Shown here piece by piece: positions 14,441 through 26,056 of a stretch of 64,000 nt of DNA (within the stretch, counting starts at the first letter, position 1; each line of letters starts with the position of its first letter). Below the pieces are notes generated by a model. That model worked only from the letters and a program-made list of their open reading frames with translations. It made no database searches and was not told the origin of the DNA. Source of the stretch: Smittia aterrima (taxonomy: Eukaryota; Arthropoda; Insecta; Diptera; Chironomidae); assembly GCA_033063855.1 (NCBI GenBank), contig CP093831.1, positions 4,278,001 to 4,342,000 of the forward strand, in the 5' to 3' direction. The position numbers were made by a program, and so were the translations under genes.

Positions 14441-15703
14441 AATGGCATAGTGCCACACACAAAGCTCGAGCGCAGCTCTTGATCTTGGCATTTACGACGA
14501 TGAAAACTTTCCTTGATCTTTGTTGATGTTGAGCAAAGTATTTTTTATCGGTTTCTGTTTTTTTTCTTCGTTCGAATTGATTGTGCAAATGCAGAGACTG
14601 GTTTCATTAATTGTGTGCAGCGCTTCCCTCGCACAGGTAGAATTCCGTTGAAGGAAGCCTTAAATCTGCTCCATTTAAATTAATTCGCTCGAGGAAAATA
14701 TTGAAATTCCTGTTGAGTGATTTATTGGGATGATTTCGCATCGTTTTATGGACGACTTGCTCCAGAATCTCATGAAACATTTTTTTACTCTCAAACTCGA
14801 AACTGGAAACGAGTCGTTTTTGTACAATCAAATAGAGGCAAGATTGCAAAATAATCTTTATATTACTCAATTCATCATGAGCCTAATCCGACGGCGAGTT
14901 TATCCGGTTTGATTAAAATCGTCGTCGCGTTACAAGAGACGTTTAGTTCCACTTGTCAACCAACAATAAGTCAAGCGTCAATATAATCGAGATATTGGTT
15001 TGTAATCAAGACGTTATGTAAATAAAAGCGATTTCTTCAAAAAGATGAGAAACTTGTCTTCGCTTCAGTGATAAGAGTCTCGAAAGCCTAAAGGGAAATC
15101 TTATCACTTCTCACGCGTCGCCCTCTCCACATTTATTTGCTCTTTTACAATGTTCAAACTCAAATGCTCGATCAAGAATAAATAAAAGCTTTGAAATATT
15201 TCAAAATCTAATTTGATTTCTCCTCTCGAATCATAATTTTGTTGTTCGAGCACACGAACGAACAGCAAAGTGCGCCGTGAAATAAGAAAGAAGAAGAAAA
15301 ATATTTCCAATTACTTGCTGAGCAAAAAAGGTCTCTCCGTCGTTCGTGAAATTGAATTGAAAGTCATCAGCTATTTTATTTTATACCTCGCTATGGTGAT
15401 CACGGCTATTTAACGCTGTATAATGAAATAGATATTCGCTACAATGTTGTTAATAAACTGCATCGAAGCGTCAGGTATGGTGCTGAGCAAGCAGCAACAA
15501 AATATTCACGACAAGCTTGGCCCCTTGTCGAGCGTCGCAGATGGCACGAGTCTTGGGTTTCGAGAGACTACAAAAGAAACCTTAGTAACGAGAACGCAGT
15601 GAAAAGCAATTTTTGATTTTTTGTTGACACATTTTTTCCCAATTATCGAATGAGATGATTCTAGAATCAAAATATTGACAGTTTCCTTTTCATTCTATTT
15701 CAG

Positions 15704-15920
15704 GCTTGTCCCACGTGAACTCAACCTTGCCGTCGACCAGTGGATTACCGACTCTTTACCTCCCAACAACCACACAAGCACATCGAATGCCTCAGCTTCG
15801 CTTTTGTCCCAACAGCAGCAGCAGCAAAGTCATCAGTCTAAAATAATGAATGTGGTGGTACCAAACGTGGCCTGTTCGCCAGCTGCTCCCAAAAAAATAA
15901 GAAGAAAACCAGAAAATAAG
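15704..15920 (+). CDS. tai: taiman first recognisable exon (start ambiguous)
   Basis: The acceptor TTTCAG ends at 15703 and the donor GTGAGC starts at 15921. The frame is open across the exon and begins inside a split codon (third base G), so an upstream coding exon may join here. An ATG at 15846 gives MNVVVPNVACSP, followed by the basic stretch KKIRRKPENK, a likely nuclear localisation signal just before the bHLH. A short polyglutamine run lies before the ATG. Confidence 0.7.
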
Positions 15921-18900
15921 GTGAGCGTCTCGTAAGATTGGCTGTGGACAGCTGTTTCGTCATCGAATAATTCCTAACGATCTCTTCATGTTTGCTTTCA
16001 GCCTCAATCACAAATTAATAAGTGCAACAATGAAAAACGTCGTCGCGAGTTAGAGAACGAATACATTGAACAATTGGGAGAATTTTTGCAAATCAATAAG
16101 CGGGATATGACCGCATGCAAACCCGACAAAGCTGCAATTTTAAGTGAAGTCGTCAAAAAGGTAAGTTGATGTCTTCTGTCTCTCTGGAACTTTGAAAACT
16201 TTTTTTTTTGCGACAATCGTTTGATCTGACTAAAAGCACAAAACATTTACAATCTGCCCTGAAGCACACGAAGTCATTTGTCAACCGGAAACTCTCGGGA
16301 GGATTCCGTGTTGCATTTATCCGCATGATGAATTGTTGACAAACGAACAAAGAAAGTCTCATGACAGCGAGGTTTGATGACAAGGCGAGGGAGGAACGTG
16401 ATTGGAGTGAACCGAAAAGATTTATTGCCTTCCAAACATCAAATTAATAAATAACTCGAAGCGATCCCAATATCAAGCGAAGGAATACACTTCAAATAAT
16501 CCTCACTAAGACCTTCATGTGACCCATGAAAAGCAATTCAATCGCAAAAAAAACTACAGCAAAAAAGTTAATGAAGCGAGCTAGACCAAGGCAAACAAAG
16601 TCTGATAACTCATTAATAATTTGCTGATAAAAAGTGACTTCCCTCTTCTGTCGACTCTCGTTCAAGCGATTGCACATTTCAGCTCTTTGTAAATTGCATA
16701 ATTTCACGCTTAATTGAATCTTAATATCCGATAATTGCCGTCAAGATGTTGAAGTTCTGCTTTTCGTCCATCGTCTTCAGTTCCAAGTTCGGAGAAAGAA
16801 AACTTTTTGTACTCTCGTTGTCTACTTCTTAACTTGCTTGCGGGTTGACTTGAGAAATATTTTTCTGATTTACTCAACTCCACCGCAAAACTTCTCCCGT
16901 CAAAACTCGATTTAGACCAATTTTTTATTGGAAGAGCTCTTGACAACCTGATCTAATAAATTGTCTTCTTTTTATGGCCGTCGTGGTCGTTTGCCACCTC
17001 GCCCAGCAATGAACATTACGTGCAGTGGAAAATACATCAAATCTATTCGCAAGGAGAATTAAAAACACGTTTTATGGTTTCCACAGCTCGATCGGTAGCA
17101 AAAAATAATTTTTTATTAAAACTAAGAACACGATGTACAGCAGAGAAAGAAAGAAGACGAAGCGATAAGTTTGAAATTGAAATTTGATGTTTCAATGCTT
17201 CCCGAGAAGGTGTGCAGTCCAATATTTGTTCGCTCAAAGCCATTATGTTGTTGTGGGAAGTGAGAATGATTGAGCATCCTTTCCTTGAGCCTTTCCTTCC
17301 TCCACTGCTGTAACTGACTACTCGGAACAAACGAAACCGTAAAAATATAATCTGAAATTGAATTAGTGGAAAAATCATCGTGGAGACGATTCAGACAATC
17401 CACTCATACAACCTGCATCAGATGAAGCGCACAACAAATATCCCGAGATATAAAGAAAATTTGATTCAATACAGTTTAATGCTCGAATATATTTGAGTTC
17501 GTCTTCTCTTCTTTTTTTCTTCTTCTCGTCTGTTATCACCGCAATACATCTCGACTGACACTTCGGGCATTTAGTTTCGCTCTCTCTCTCACTCGCTCTC
17601 TTCTATCTTTCATTCCGCGGACAGACAATCATGTAATTTTAGAGATGACTTTGACGACTCTACGCAAGCAATTTCACTTCTCATCATGAGAGTCAATTGC
17701 ATAACGAATTGCGCCTCGCCGCTCGTCTATTTGATTTGATTCAATTTTCCCCCGACGTTCCCGGTTTGAAATATTGAAACTTCATTCATGAAACTCAATT
17801 TAAAAGTGCAAACATTTCGTGATCCTTCCTTTTCAATATTTTTATATTTTTTTAATACTTAAACAGGCAATAATTGCGAGCGCGATAATTTTCGTGTCGT
17901 GACGTTGTTTGCTGTTGATCTTGAATCGCGAAAACGCGAAGCAGTTATTGAAAATGTTCCGCAAATGGATTTGTAGACGCTTTTATTTATTTTTCTGCCT
18001 ACAACCAACGTTTAAAGTGCACGAGTGCTTCACGAATCTAATCTTCGAGAAGATAATTTCGATATGAGAAAGATTGCAATTGCGAAGACATTCGCTTTCC
18101 ACTAGACTTCGAGGGTTGCTGTGGGAATAGCTAAAAATAAGAATTAGATTGATTTGTCTGGTCTCTCTTTGAGTGACTGGCAACCCTGCTTGGACATTAT
18201 TAGAGTAACCATAATCAGCGTGACATTTAGAGTCGATGATTCATTGTCGATCATGTGGCTAGAGGCGAAAATGACGATGCTATTGCTTGCTTGGGAAAAC
18301 ATTCGATCCCGAGTAGATTGATCGCTACGATTGTTTTCAATTTGCGCAAATGACGCAGGAAATTTCTTTTAAACAGAAAGTGTTGCTGTCTATCTTTCTG
18401 TCTGTCGGAGTTCGCGCTTAATTGCACTTGGCTATCCGAATTCTTTCGATGACTCACGCTACAATCAATTTTCTCAAAATTTCCCTTAATTTCCGCTCGA
18501 GTTCTAATTAAAACATCTTAAAGTCTCTCAAGTCAATGCAACGGAGAATCAATTGAGCTTTGATATTACTTAGAAAAAATATTTCAATGTCTCTCAATTT
18601 ATCGTTTGCTTGCTACCTGATTTAGCTAGCTTCTACACCTGTTTGTTCGTTCCATCTCTTTCACTCCACTGGCGTTCATTTTATTAGCTGACATCATCTA
18701 TGTTATTATGCTAGCGAATCATTAAAAAAAAAGTTAATTTGTTTCGAAGCGAATTCACCTTGGAAATGCTTTTCTTCTATGTTTCGCTAACGCGCTCGCC
18801 TGCAGTGAAACTATGTTCATGAGAATTCGGTTGAAGTTTTTTGTGTTTCTCTGTTGCAATTGTGGGATTCCGCACTAGGGAATCCACAGTCCAAGGTATA

Positions 18901-21900
18901 CTTAACACCGCGGTAATTGCTAATTTAATTTCCATTTAACAAGCTTAGGAATTGACTCCTACGTCCATCTACCGCTAAATGTTGGAATTTCAATTCATTG
19001 CGCAATCACAGCAACGAAAACATCAAAAACATTGACGAAACATTCTCGCGGCTTTTTCTTTTACACTTTACAATGGCAGATGAGTTGAGTTTTTTTGAAA
19101 GGTTGGATAAAACAACCTTTCAGCATGTCTAAAATTGAAAACAATGTTTTGCTGGCGGCGAGAAAGAACGAATCCTTCTCCCACACTTTATAATGCAAGT
19201 AACACCAAAGAAACCCAAAAAGGTGCTTTTGAAATTCAATTAATTAAAAGCAATTCCGGCAAGGAAGTTAGCTTCAAACAATTTTCTTCGTCTTCCTGCC
19301 TGCTAAACGTTTTGGCCGGAATTTGACCAAAATTCTAATTAGGTTTAAAGCGAAAGCGAGAGGGAGCATTGAGAGTCGTCAATGGGGCAGAAATAGGCGA
19401 GAATTGCCGCGGCTCTAGACAAACAAAATAATGTTTTAATCAACACAAAGAAGAGATGATAGAAGTTGGTAATGAAAGGTAGAAACCTGACTTCTTCTTA
19501 TTACTTCTGTATTCGGTCTCATTTAAAATTCTAATTAACTTTGAGTTCGTGTGGATTTATTTTCGACTCGACGAGGGTAATATGATCATTCTAATCAGAT
19601 GAGTTTGCGAACAGTTTGTAATTTGTTTTGGATTACGCAAGTAGCTTTGAATTTATCAGACATTGATGCTTCATCCTTTTTTACGATCATGATTGACGTG
19701 TAAGAAGTTAAATGAATCATATGTTCCATAACAAAGAAAACAATCAAAGCTTTTAAGCAAAAAAAAATACTAAAACAACAACTTTCAATTTCATTTAGTT
19801 TCGCAACTTGTTGGAACAACGCGCTCGCGAAACACCATCACAGCTAATTCGCTGTAACAAGTGTCCACCTGGATGCAGTGATACCTGCACTCTTCATCCA
19901 GTACAACAAGGCGAAGTCTCATCAACAGAGCCGCCTCTTCCCGAACCATCCATCAACGGTCACTCGCCAGAGAAATCCGCTTACTTCGAAGCCGTTCAAC
20001 ACTACATACGCAACGTTGGCTGGGCATTGTTGGAAATAAACTCCGAGGGATTTATCGAATATGCAACAGAGAACGTAGTTGACGTTCTTCATTATTCACG
20101 ACAAGAATTGAGTGGACAGTCGATCTACTCGTACCTGCATACCGGTGATCACAACAAAGTCAGCCCGATACTCGACAAAAATTCCTTCAGTTTTGAGTGG
20201 GATCAGGATGATGGTCCGGTAAGTTTTTTTTTTCATCACCAACCTTGACTTCAATGTTTATCGTTGTCTATCTCATTTTAGTCATTCCCTCAGACTCCAA
20301 AACGTACAGTCCGTATAAGGTGGCTTTTGAAATCACCTGAAGAAACAATTGAGCAGAAGCAACAACGTCCAAACCGATACAAAGATCTGTTGATCATTTC
20401 AGCCCCCGTTAAAGACGATACGGATGAGTCGTCGTCAGTGCTGTGTCTTATTACACTTCCCGAAGACGATCAATCAATGGATCCTACTATGCCACCGGTA
20501 AACGAGCAGTTAACGGTTCGCATTGATACCGAAGGCAAAATAATTAAACTTGACGCATCACATTTGAGACCGCACTTCATCGCTTCTTTATCCAAAGAGA
20601 TTGGTCACAAGCTTGAGGAACTAGTGCTTCCTCAAGACCATCAGAGACTCAGGAATCACTTGAGAGAAGTTTTAAATGGGCAATCGGAGGCTCAGATTAC
20701 AAATTATCGCATTCGATTGGCGCCAGACTGTTACGTGCATTCTAAAGTTCAATCACGAATGTTCCGAAGCGATGTTATTGGCGAGCCAGACTTTGTCATG
20801 TCAGTTCACGACATTCTATCAGACACCGAAAGCATGGCCTTGGATGGGCCTGGTAGCTTCAGTGGAATGATGAGCGGAATGCAGAGTAACATGAGCTCTT
20901 CAATGACTTCGCAAATTCAACCGAAACAAAATCAGGGAGCGCTCGGTGGACCATTGATGACAAGCGTTATCAACGGAGGTCCATTGTCGCAAACATCTCC
21001 ACGTACTGGACAGAACTCTCTATTGAATGATAATAACAATTCGTTACTTCATCCGCCCTCGTCAAACGACAATTTCTTCACATCCGATGCATTTGAATTT
21101 GATTTTCCAAGTACAACTTTTGAAATGGAGAATCCTTGGGCAATGGAATCACGTCCAGAGTCGAGAACCAGCATGGCTTCTGTTAGTACGCCTCGACCAT
21201 CTTCAGCGACTGCTGCATTCAGTCCAGTTACTGCACCGATGTGTCCCTCGCCGCTCACGCCCTACCATAACAGCCAACCCAGTCCAGCCAGCATCTCAAA
21301 CAATAACAATACCAGCATGACTAACAACAATTTGACGAACAGTAGCTCTGCCAGTGGCAGCAATCTTAACGGGTCGTCAGCTTTCAACAGTGCCGCATCA
21401 AACAGTTCGAACAATTTCCAGTTCTCCTTCGATGACAAGGAGAAGGCACAGCAGCAACTTCAAAAGATGCAACAGGAAAACAGTTCAGAGCGACTGCGGA
21501 ATTTACTCACGAAGAGCCCATCCGGCTCTGGAATGGAGCAAAGTGATCAGGAACGTGCCAGAAACCAAATATTAAAAGTAAGTCGAAAAACCTTTTTTAC
21601 TATCATGGGGTTCAGTGGGCGTAACTTGTTTATCTTTATCTCTCCTTGATGCAGACATTATTAAACGCTGAGGACGACAAAGATAACACTTTAACGCACA
21701 AATTTAATCCGTCATCAATATCTAATCGTATGCCCCTTCAGAGACCGAGATCCACGACGTCGGAATCCAAATCTAATAACAACAACATGTTGTTACAGGT
21801 AAATTGACTAGAGCTTTTAGTCCTTATGAAAAATTGAAATTAACTTTTTCTTCTTTTAGCTTCTCAACGATAAGTCAGATGACGATGACTCAAGCAGTAA

Positions 21901-24900
21901 GCAGCATAGCGAACTCTTGAAACGACTTCAGAATCCTATGAAAGATGATCACAAAGATACGAGCAGCAATGCTGATTTGGATAATGAAGCGTTGAAGAAG
22001 CAGCTTCGTTTTCAAGGTGGCTCAGGTTCTTTGGAGAACAATAATCGAAAACGAGCAAGTGATGAATCAGATGATTCAAGCTCAGGAACATCAAAACGAC
22101 CGTCCAAGCTTCAGGAGAAGAATAGAATGCTTGCTTCGTTGCTTGCATGTCCAAGTCGTCCAATTAGTTCACCGAACCTTCAAATGCCCGCTGTGAGAAT
22201 GATGCCAGATATTCCATCTCAAATCAAGAGACAAGAGAGCGGATTACCATCACCTCTGGGCAACAACACGTCAGCATCAAATCCTCAACTACCAATCACC
22301 AAAAGCACAAACAACAACAATAACTCGGCGACAAAGAACAACAATATTAAGATTTCGCAGCAGAAGCTGCTTCGACAACAACCATCAGGACAAATGCGTA
22401 GCATTCAGGGTGGCAACATAAAAGTTGGCGAGAACATCTACCTCACTCACATCAACCAGCAGCAGATGCAACAACATCAAATCGCAGCTGGTCGTCTTGC
22501 TATTGGAAACTTGCTGGCAACGAGTCAAGCGAATAATTCAATAACTGGTTCGTTCGATGGACATCAGTTCATGAGTTCAACGCCAGCAATCACCTCAGCA
22601 GCTGCTTCGTCGTCCAATCAAGCTGAATGGGATCCTGAATTAAACGACATTCTAGAAAACTTTATGGAGTTTGAAACCTTTGGCGATGATCAAATAAATT
22701 TTCAGCAGAAGAGTGTAAACGCCAACACTCTCGTAAAAGAGCAGGAAGAGCTTGAGGAAATCCAAAAGATTCAACAATCGTTAATGAATTGCGAGTATGA
22801 AGGTGGTCCCCCTGCGTATCCGATTCTAGGTTTGACAGCTCAAGGTAGAATTCAACAGAATTTCAATCAACAGCCGCCGCCTGGTTACAATCAACGAAAC
22901 GTTAGGTTACCATTGAACGTCACGAGTAACAATGTCGTGACAAACTCAAATATTGCGACAGTCGCTCAAGCCACGAACAGCCAACAGGCAAACAAACAAC
23001 CGAACGCCTTAATGGTTCAAAGATTACAATTGCAACATCAACAACGATTGATTCAACAACAACAGAAGGAGAGATTGTTGCAGCAGCAACAGAATCAACA
23101 AGTTCTTGTGACTGGCGGTGCTGATCAAATTGGTAAGTTTTTAGATTTTCTTTTTGATCCGAATGACTTATTCAAATAACTTTAGGCCTCACAAATTCCG
23201 GAGTGCAAAGCATCGATTCGTTGATGAACAATTCGGTTGCTCCAAACGTCACTCTCACGAGTAGAGGTGTCGTTGTGCCCGACTCACAGTTGAGCCCCAA
23301 CTTTACACAATCGCTAATGCAACAGCTGAGTCCGAGTCAGCAAAGAGGCAACGCTCCTTTCAGCCCTCAGACAAACCAAAGTGAGATTTTTTTGTTTCAA
23401 CTTCTAATGAACTTGAAATCACAAAAATTACTTTCCTTTAGATTTTCAACAAAATCCATTCAACACTAACAATGGGCAACGACTTTCACCTCAGCAAATG
23501 AACCAACAAATCTTGAGTAACTTCCAGCAGGGCAATAATCCAAGCGGTAATAATGCGTCGCAGTTGTCACCTCGACAACCGCCTTTCGCGCAGCAGTCGC
23601 CCAACCCAACGCAAGCAAATCCCGCGAACTGGAATCAACAATCAGCGGCGAACATTCGATTGAACCTGCAACAGACTAATCCCATGTTGAATGCACAGCT
23701 ATCGGTAAATTAAAAGTTTAATTTTGTTGAGACGTGTTTTTCAAGAATCTTCTTTTCTTTTAGCAGCAACAGCAGAACGTGAACGCCTTCGCAAATCAAC
23801 GACAATTCGTCGCACAGAGACAACGATCATTGAACTCGCCTGGAACAACAGTATCGCGTCAGAATAGCTTCAATAGTCAGGATAGTTTCCCCGAGCCTCA
23901 AAGTCCTTCAGCTCAGCAGCAATACAACAGCACCCTCTTCAACCAACAGCAGATGAGACTTCAGCGTCAACAAAGTATACCACAAGCCACTCAGCATTTG
24001 CCAGGTAACTAATCGTCAAACAATCAAAGACAAACTTTCATCAAAACGATAAACGCTTTAATTAATTGGAAATGACCCACAAGTCCCGCCATCGTGTTTG
24101 TCAATTATCAGAGAAAACAAAAAAGAAACCGAAAAAAGGTTTTAAAGTGAATGTGAATTTATCCAACAGGATCGCCACGTCCTTTCGGGCCCGGATTACC
24201 CGATGGCCCAAGTGGCTACGGAATTAACGGAATGAACATGTACAATACGCTGGGGGGTAATGCAGACTTTTACAGTCGAGTCAATCAGACTGGTAAGGAT
24301 GATCTCTCTCAAACACAAATTGTCGTCAACCTTTTATCTCTCAACCTGCAACGATGTTCCCCTAGCACCTCTCATTCATCACTCGACTCCTCCCTCTCTG
24401 AAATCATCTCGATGTTGTAAATAAATCTTGACAGTTAGGTGAACTGCTCTGGGATTCATCATCATATCTCTTCATCTCTTTTTTTTATGTGTTGCACTTT
24501 GAAGAGTTTTGTAAATAAAACTTCTTTGTGGTGTTCATATCATGTTCCTCTCCACTCGCCGCAAAAACATTGTTCATCATTCGGATCATCATTTAACATA
24601 ATTCCATTCATCTATCCAAATATATTTTTTGTCACTAACACTTCTCTTTTGTTTGGGGAACAAAAAAACGTTTTGACACAAAGCTGCACTGAAATGTTTT
24701 TTTTTGGATAAATGTCGCAAGATCGAACGAAGAAAAATGAAAAATTACAAAAATTTGGGATCGAAATTTACAATCGAAGGACTTTGGATTTTGTTTGGAA
24801 GTTTCTGACAATTCGAAAACGACAAATGTTTTATAAAAAAAACCATTGAATGTTAATAATACACTGAATGTGATGTTAACATCAAATTTCATTCGAACAC

Positions 24901-26056
24901 TCATTAACATCGAAAATCTGTGAATTTCATTTCAGGTGGACAAAACAATAACATGAACTCATCGCAGATGGTACGTCAGGGACTAAGAGCAGTTGTAAGT
25001 GGACGAACGCAACAGACAAATGTTGTCAATGCAGGAAACGCGAGCAATGCCAACAGCAACATCCGGCGAAGTCTCGCGAGTCCACTCGATCCAATGGGAC
25101 CGAACAGCGGATCATTGGTTGACAACAACACAAACAATAACAATACAAATAACAACCTTATGATAAATCAACAACAACAGCAGTTGTCTGGAAACAACAT
25201 GATGAACACATCAGCCGACTTGGAATCATCGATGAGATTCAACTTCGACATGCCTCAAGGTGAGCTTGAAATCCAATCATGTGGAGATTGATTGATGGGA
25301 TTATATGAGAAAAAAATTTATTAGAGAAAGAAGCGTTTCCCGGCAATGTCTCAAGTCAAGCGACGATGATTCGAGTCGCTAGGCGAGAAGAAAGCTCGAC
25401 CTTTCTATAAAAGTTGTTTTCTTTTTCATTCAATCCATTCACTGAACAAAATTTTTATTCCCCTCGTCGTCGCGCCTTTTTTCTCACTGCTGTCAAAACG
25501 CCTTAGGTACAACAAATGTTGACACCAAATTGACAGTTTCCCCGCTTGCAACTCAATGGAGTGGAAATTCAAACAATTCACGGGTAAGACGGCGATTCGT
25601 GTTAAAGCTCGATGATTGTTTTGCATTTTTAACTTTTCGTTTGCCGCATTCTCATGAAAGCCTTTTATGATTTATTTAAAATATTTGTAACAAAGCTGTC
25701 ATAATTCTTTAGACGTTTGTTTATATTTTTATTATTTTTCGATCTGAGCTTTTTCTACAATCATTTTGAGTTTGCAATTTCCGCAATTCGTCGACTTTAT
25801 TTTTTGTAGAAGAAAACATTGTTCTGGACTTTTTTTTATATTCATTGCATGCTTTTGTCTTTTGTATCAAGGACAAACTTAAAATACGTCACTGTAAACT
25901 TGATTAAGTTTGTGAAGTAGTTTATGAAATTTGTCTGAAAGTTCTCTTTGAACTTTAGCTTAAAAGTCTTTTCTCCTCTTCCAGATTTCTTTGGAGGAAC
26001 GAGCCGGTGACCAGAAGAACTCATCACTTCTACTTCAAAAGCTTCTCTCCGACTAG
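15704..26056 (+). CDS. tai: Taiman, p160/SRC-family nuclear receptor coactivator
   Basis: A bHLH-PAS transcription coactivator; in flies taiman serves ecdysone and juvenile hormone receptors. Thirteen coding exons join with correct GT-AG sites and consistent phases: 15704-15920, 16002-16160, 19799-20218, 20282-21577, 21655-21798, 21860-23132, 23186-23380, 23442-23704, 23764-24004, 24170-24292, 24936-25259, 25507-25583, 25985-26056. Counting from the ATG at 15846 gives 1553 residues. Residues 26-78 carry the bHLH (NNEKRRRELENEYIEQL), about 115-218 PAS-A, and about 230-350 PAS-B. Five LXXLL receptor-binding motifs follow: LRNLL (623), LKTLL (649), LLQLL (696), LASLL (789) and LQKLL (1547), the last two residues from the end, as in vertebrate SRC-1a. 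The rest is Gln/Asn/Ser-rich. The frame stays open upstream of the ATG to the acceptor at 15703, so a more 5' coding exon is possible. Confidence 0.93.
16002..16160 (+). CDS. tai: taiman bHLH exon
   Basis: A 53-codon phase-0 exon between TTTCAG and GTAAGT. It encodes the basic region (EKRRRELENE) and helix 1-loop-helix 2 through SEVVKK. The CKPDKAAIL loop/helix-2 sequence is typical of p160 coactivators, which is what identifies the gene. Confidence 0.92.
16161..19798 (+). other. tai: taiman intron, 3.6 kb
   Basis: The largest intron between recognised taiman coding exons. No coding exon is supported inside. It holds a CT-repeat at about 17578-17610, a bulged hairpin at 18861-18888 and a perfect 8-bp hairpin at 19098-19120. 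Otherwise I see nothing. Confidence 0.7.
19799..20218 (+). CDS. tai: taiman PAS-A exon with Cys-rich linker
   Basis: A 140-codon phase-0 exon after a 3.6 kb intron. It starts with the end of the helix region, then a Cys-rich linker (CNKCPPGCSDTC), then PAS-A (residues such as GWALLEINSEGFIEYATENV and SIYSYLHTGDH). The donor GTAAGT follows a Pro codon. Confidence 0.92.
20282..21577 (+). CDS. tai: taiman PAS-B and first LXXLL exon
   Basis: A 432-codon phase-0 exon. It opens with the PAS linker (TVRIRWLLKSP), continues into a second PAS-like domain (VRIDTEGKIIKLD to MSVHDIL), then a Ser/Asn/Pro-rich segment, and ends with LRNLL and the first half of LKTLL. A second in-frame acceptor at 20292-20293 would drop four residues. 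Confidence 0.92.
21655..21798 (+). CDS. tai: taiman exon joining two LXXLL motifs
   Basis: A 48-codon phase-0 exon. Its first codons complete LKTLL (LK from the previous exon, TLL here). Its last codons begin LLQLL, completed by the next exon. Skipping it would keep the frame. Confidence 0.88.
21860..23132 (+). CDS. tai: taiman large interaction exon
   Basis: Completes LLQLL, followed by an acidic run (DKSDDDDSSS) as in other p160 proteins, and contains LASLL. Further on is an acidic-hydrophobic patch (WDPELNDILENFMEF) where p160 proteins carry the CBP/p300-binding activation domain; that assignment is inference from position and composition. The 3' part is Gln-rich. It ends in phase 1. Confidence 0.9.
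24293..24935 (+). other. tai: taiman intron, 643 bp
   Basis: Lies between phase-1 exons with GTAAGG donor and TTTCAG acceptor. An open frame continues into it to 24420, but the residues do not resemble the coactivator and the sequence becomes T-rich. It is treated as intron. Confidence 0.75.
24936..25259 (+). CDS. tai: taiman Asn/Gln-rich exon
   Basis: A phase-1 to phase-1 exon of 324 nt, rich in Asn and Gln, ending FNFDMPQ before the donor GTGAGC. If the intron is retained the frame runs nine more codons to a stop at 25289-25291. Confidence 0.88.
25985..26056 (+). CDS. tai: taiman terminal exon with C-terminal LXXLL
   Basis: A 23-residue terminal exon plus TAG, after the acceptor CTTCCAG. 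It reads ISLEERAGDQK and ends LLLQKLLSD, an LXXLL motif at the extreme C-terminus matching the C-terminal receptor box of vertebrate SRC-1a. This confirms the end of the gene. Confidence 0.9.
   Translation: MSLEERAGDQKNSSLLLQKLLSD

Larger units (their letters stand above)
1771..15703. other. tai: Long gene-poor region upstream of taiman coding exons
   Basis: Nearly 14 kb without a supportable coding exon. Short open frames are scattered on both strands and none shows a recognisable domain. There is a (CA)n run near 1801-1815 and pyrimidine-rich tracts near 1905-1930. Two perfect cAMP-response-type palindromes occur (listed separately). The block 11.8-12.7 kb is less AT-rich than its surroundings and may hold a promoter and non-coding first exon of taiman, but no core promoter can be proved. 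Most likely upstream regulatory or intronic DNA. Confidence 0.4.

Noticed and set aside
17578..17610. CT-rich repeat
   Set aside because: Ordinary simple-sequence tract inside an intron.
24293..24420. Continuation of the taiman frame past the donor at 24293
   Set aside because: The translation is unrelated in composition, and the GTAAGG donor and downstream TTTCAG acceptor keep the phase.
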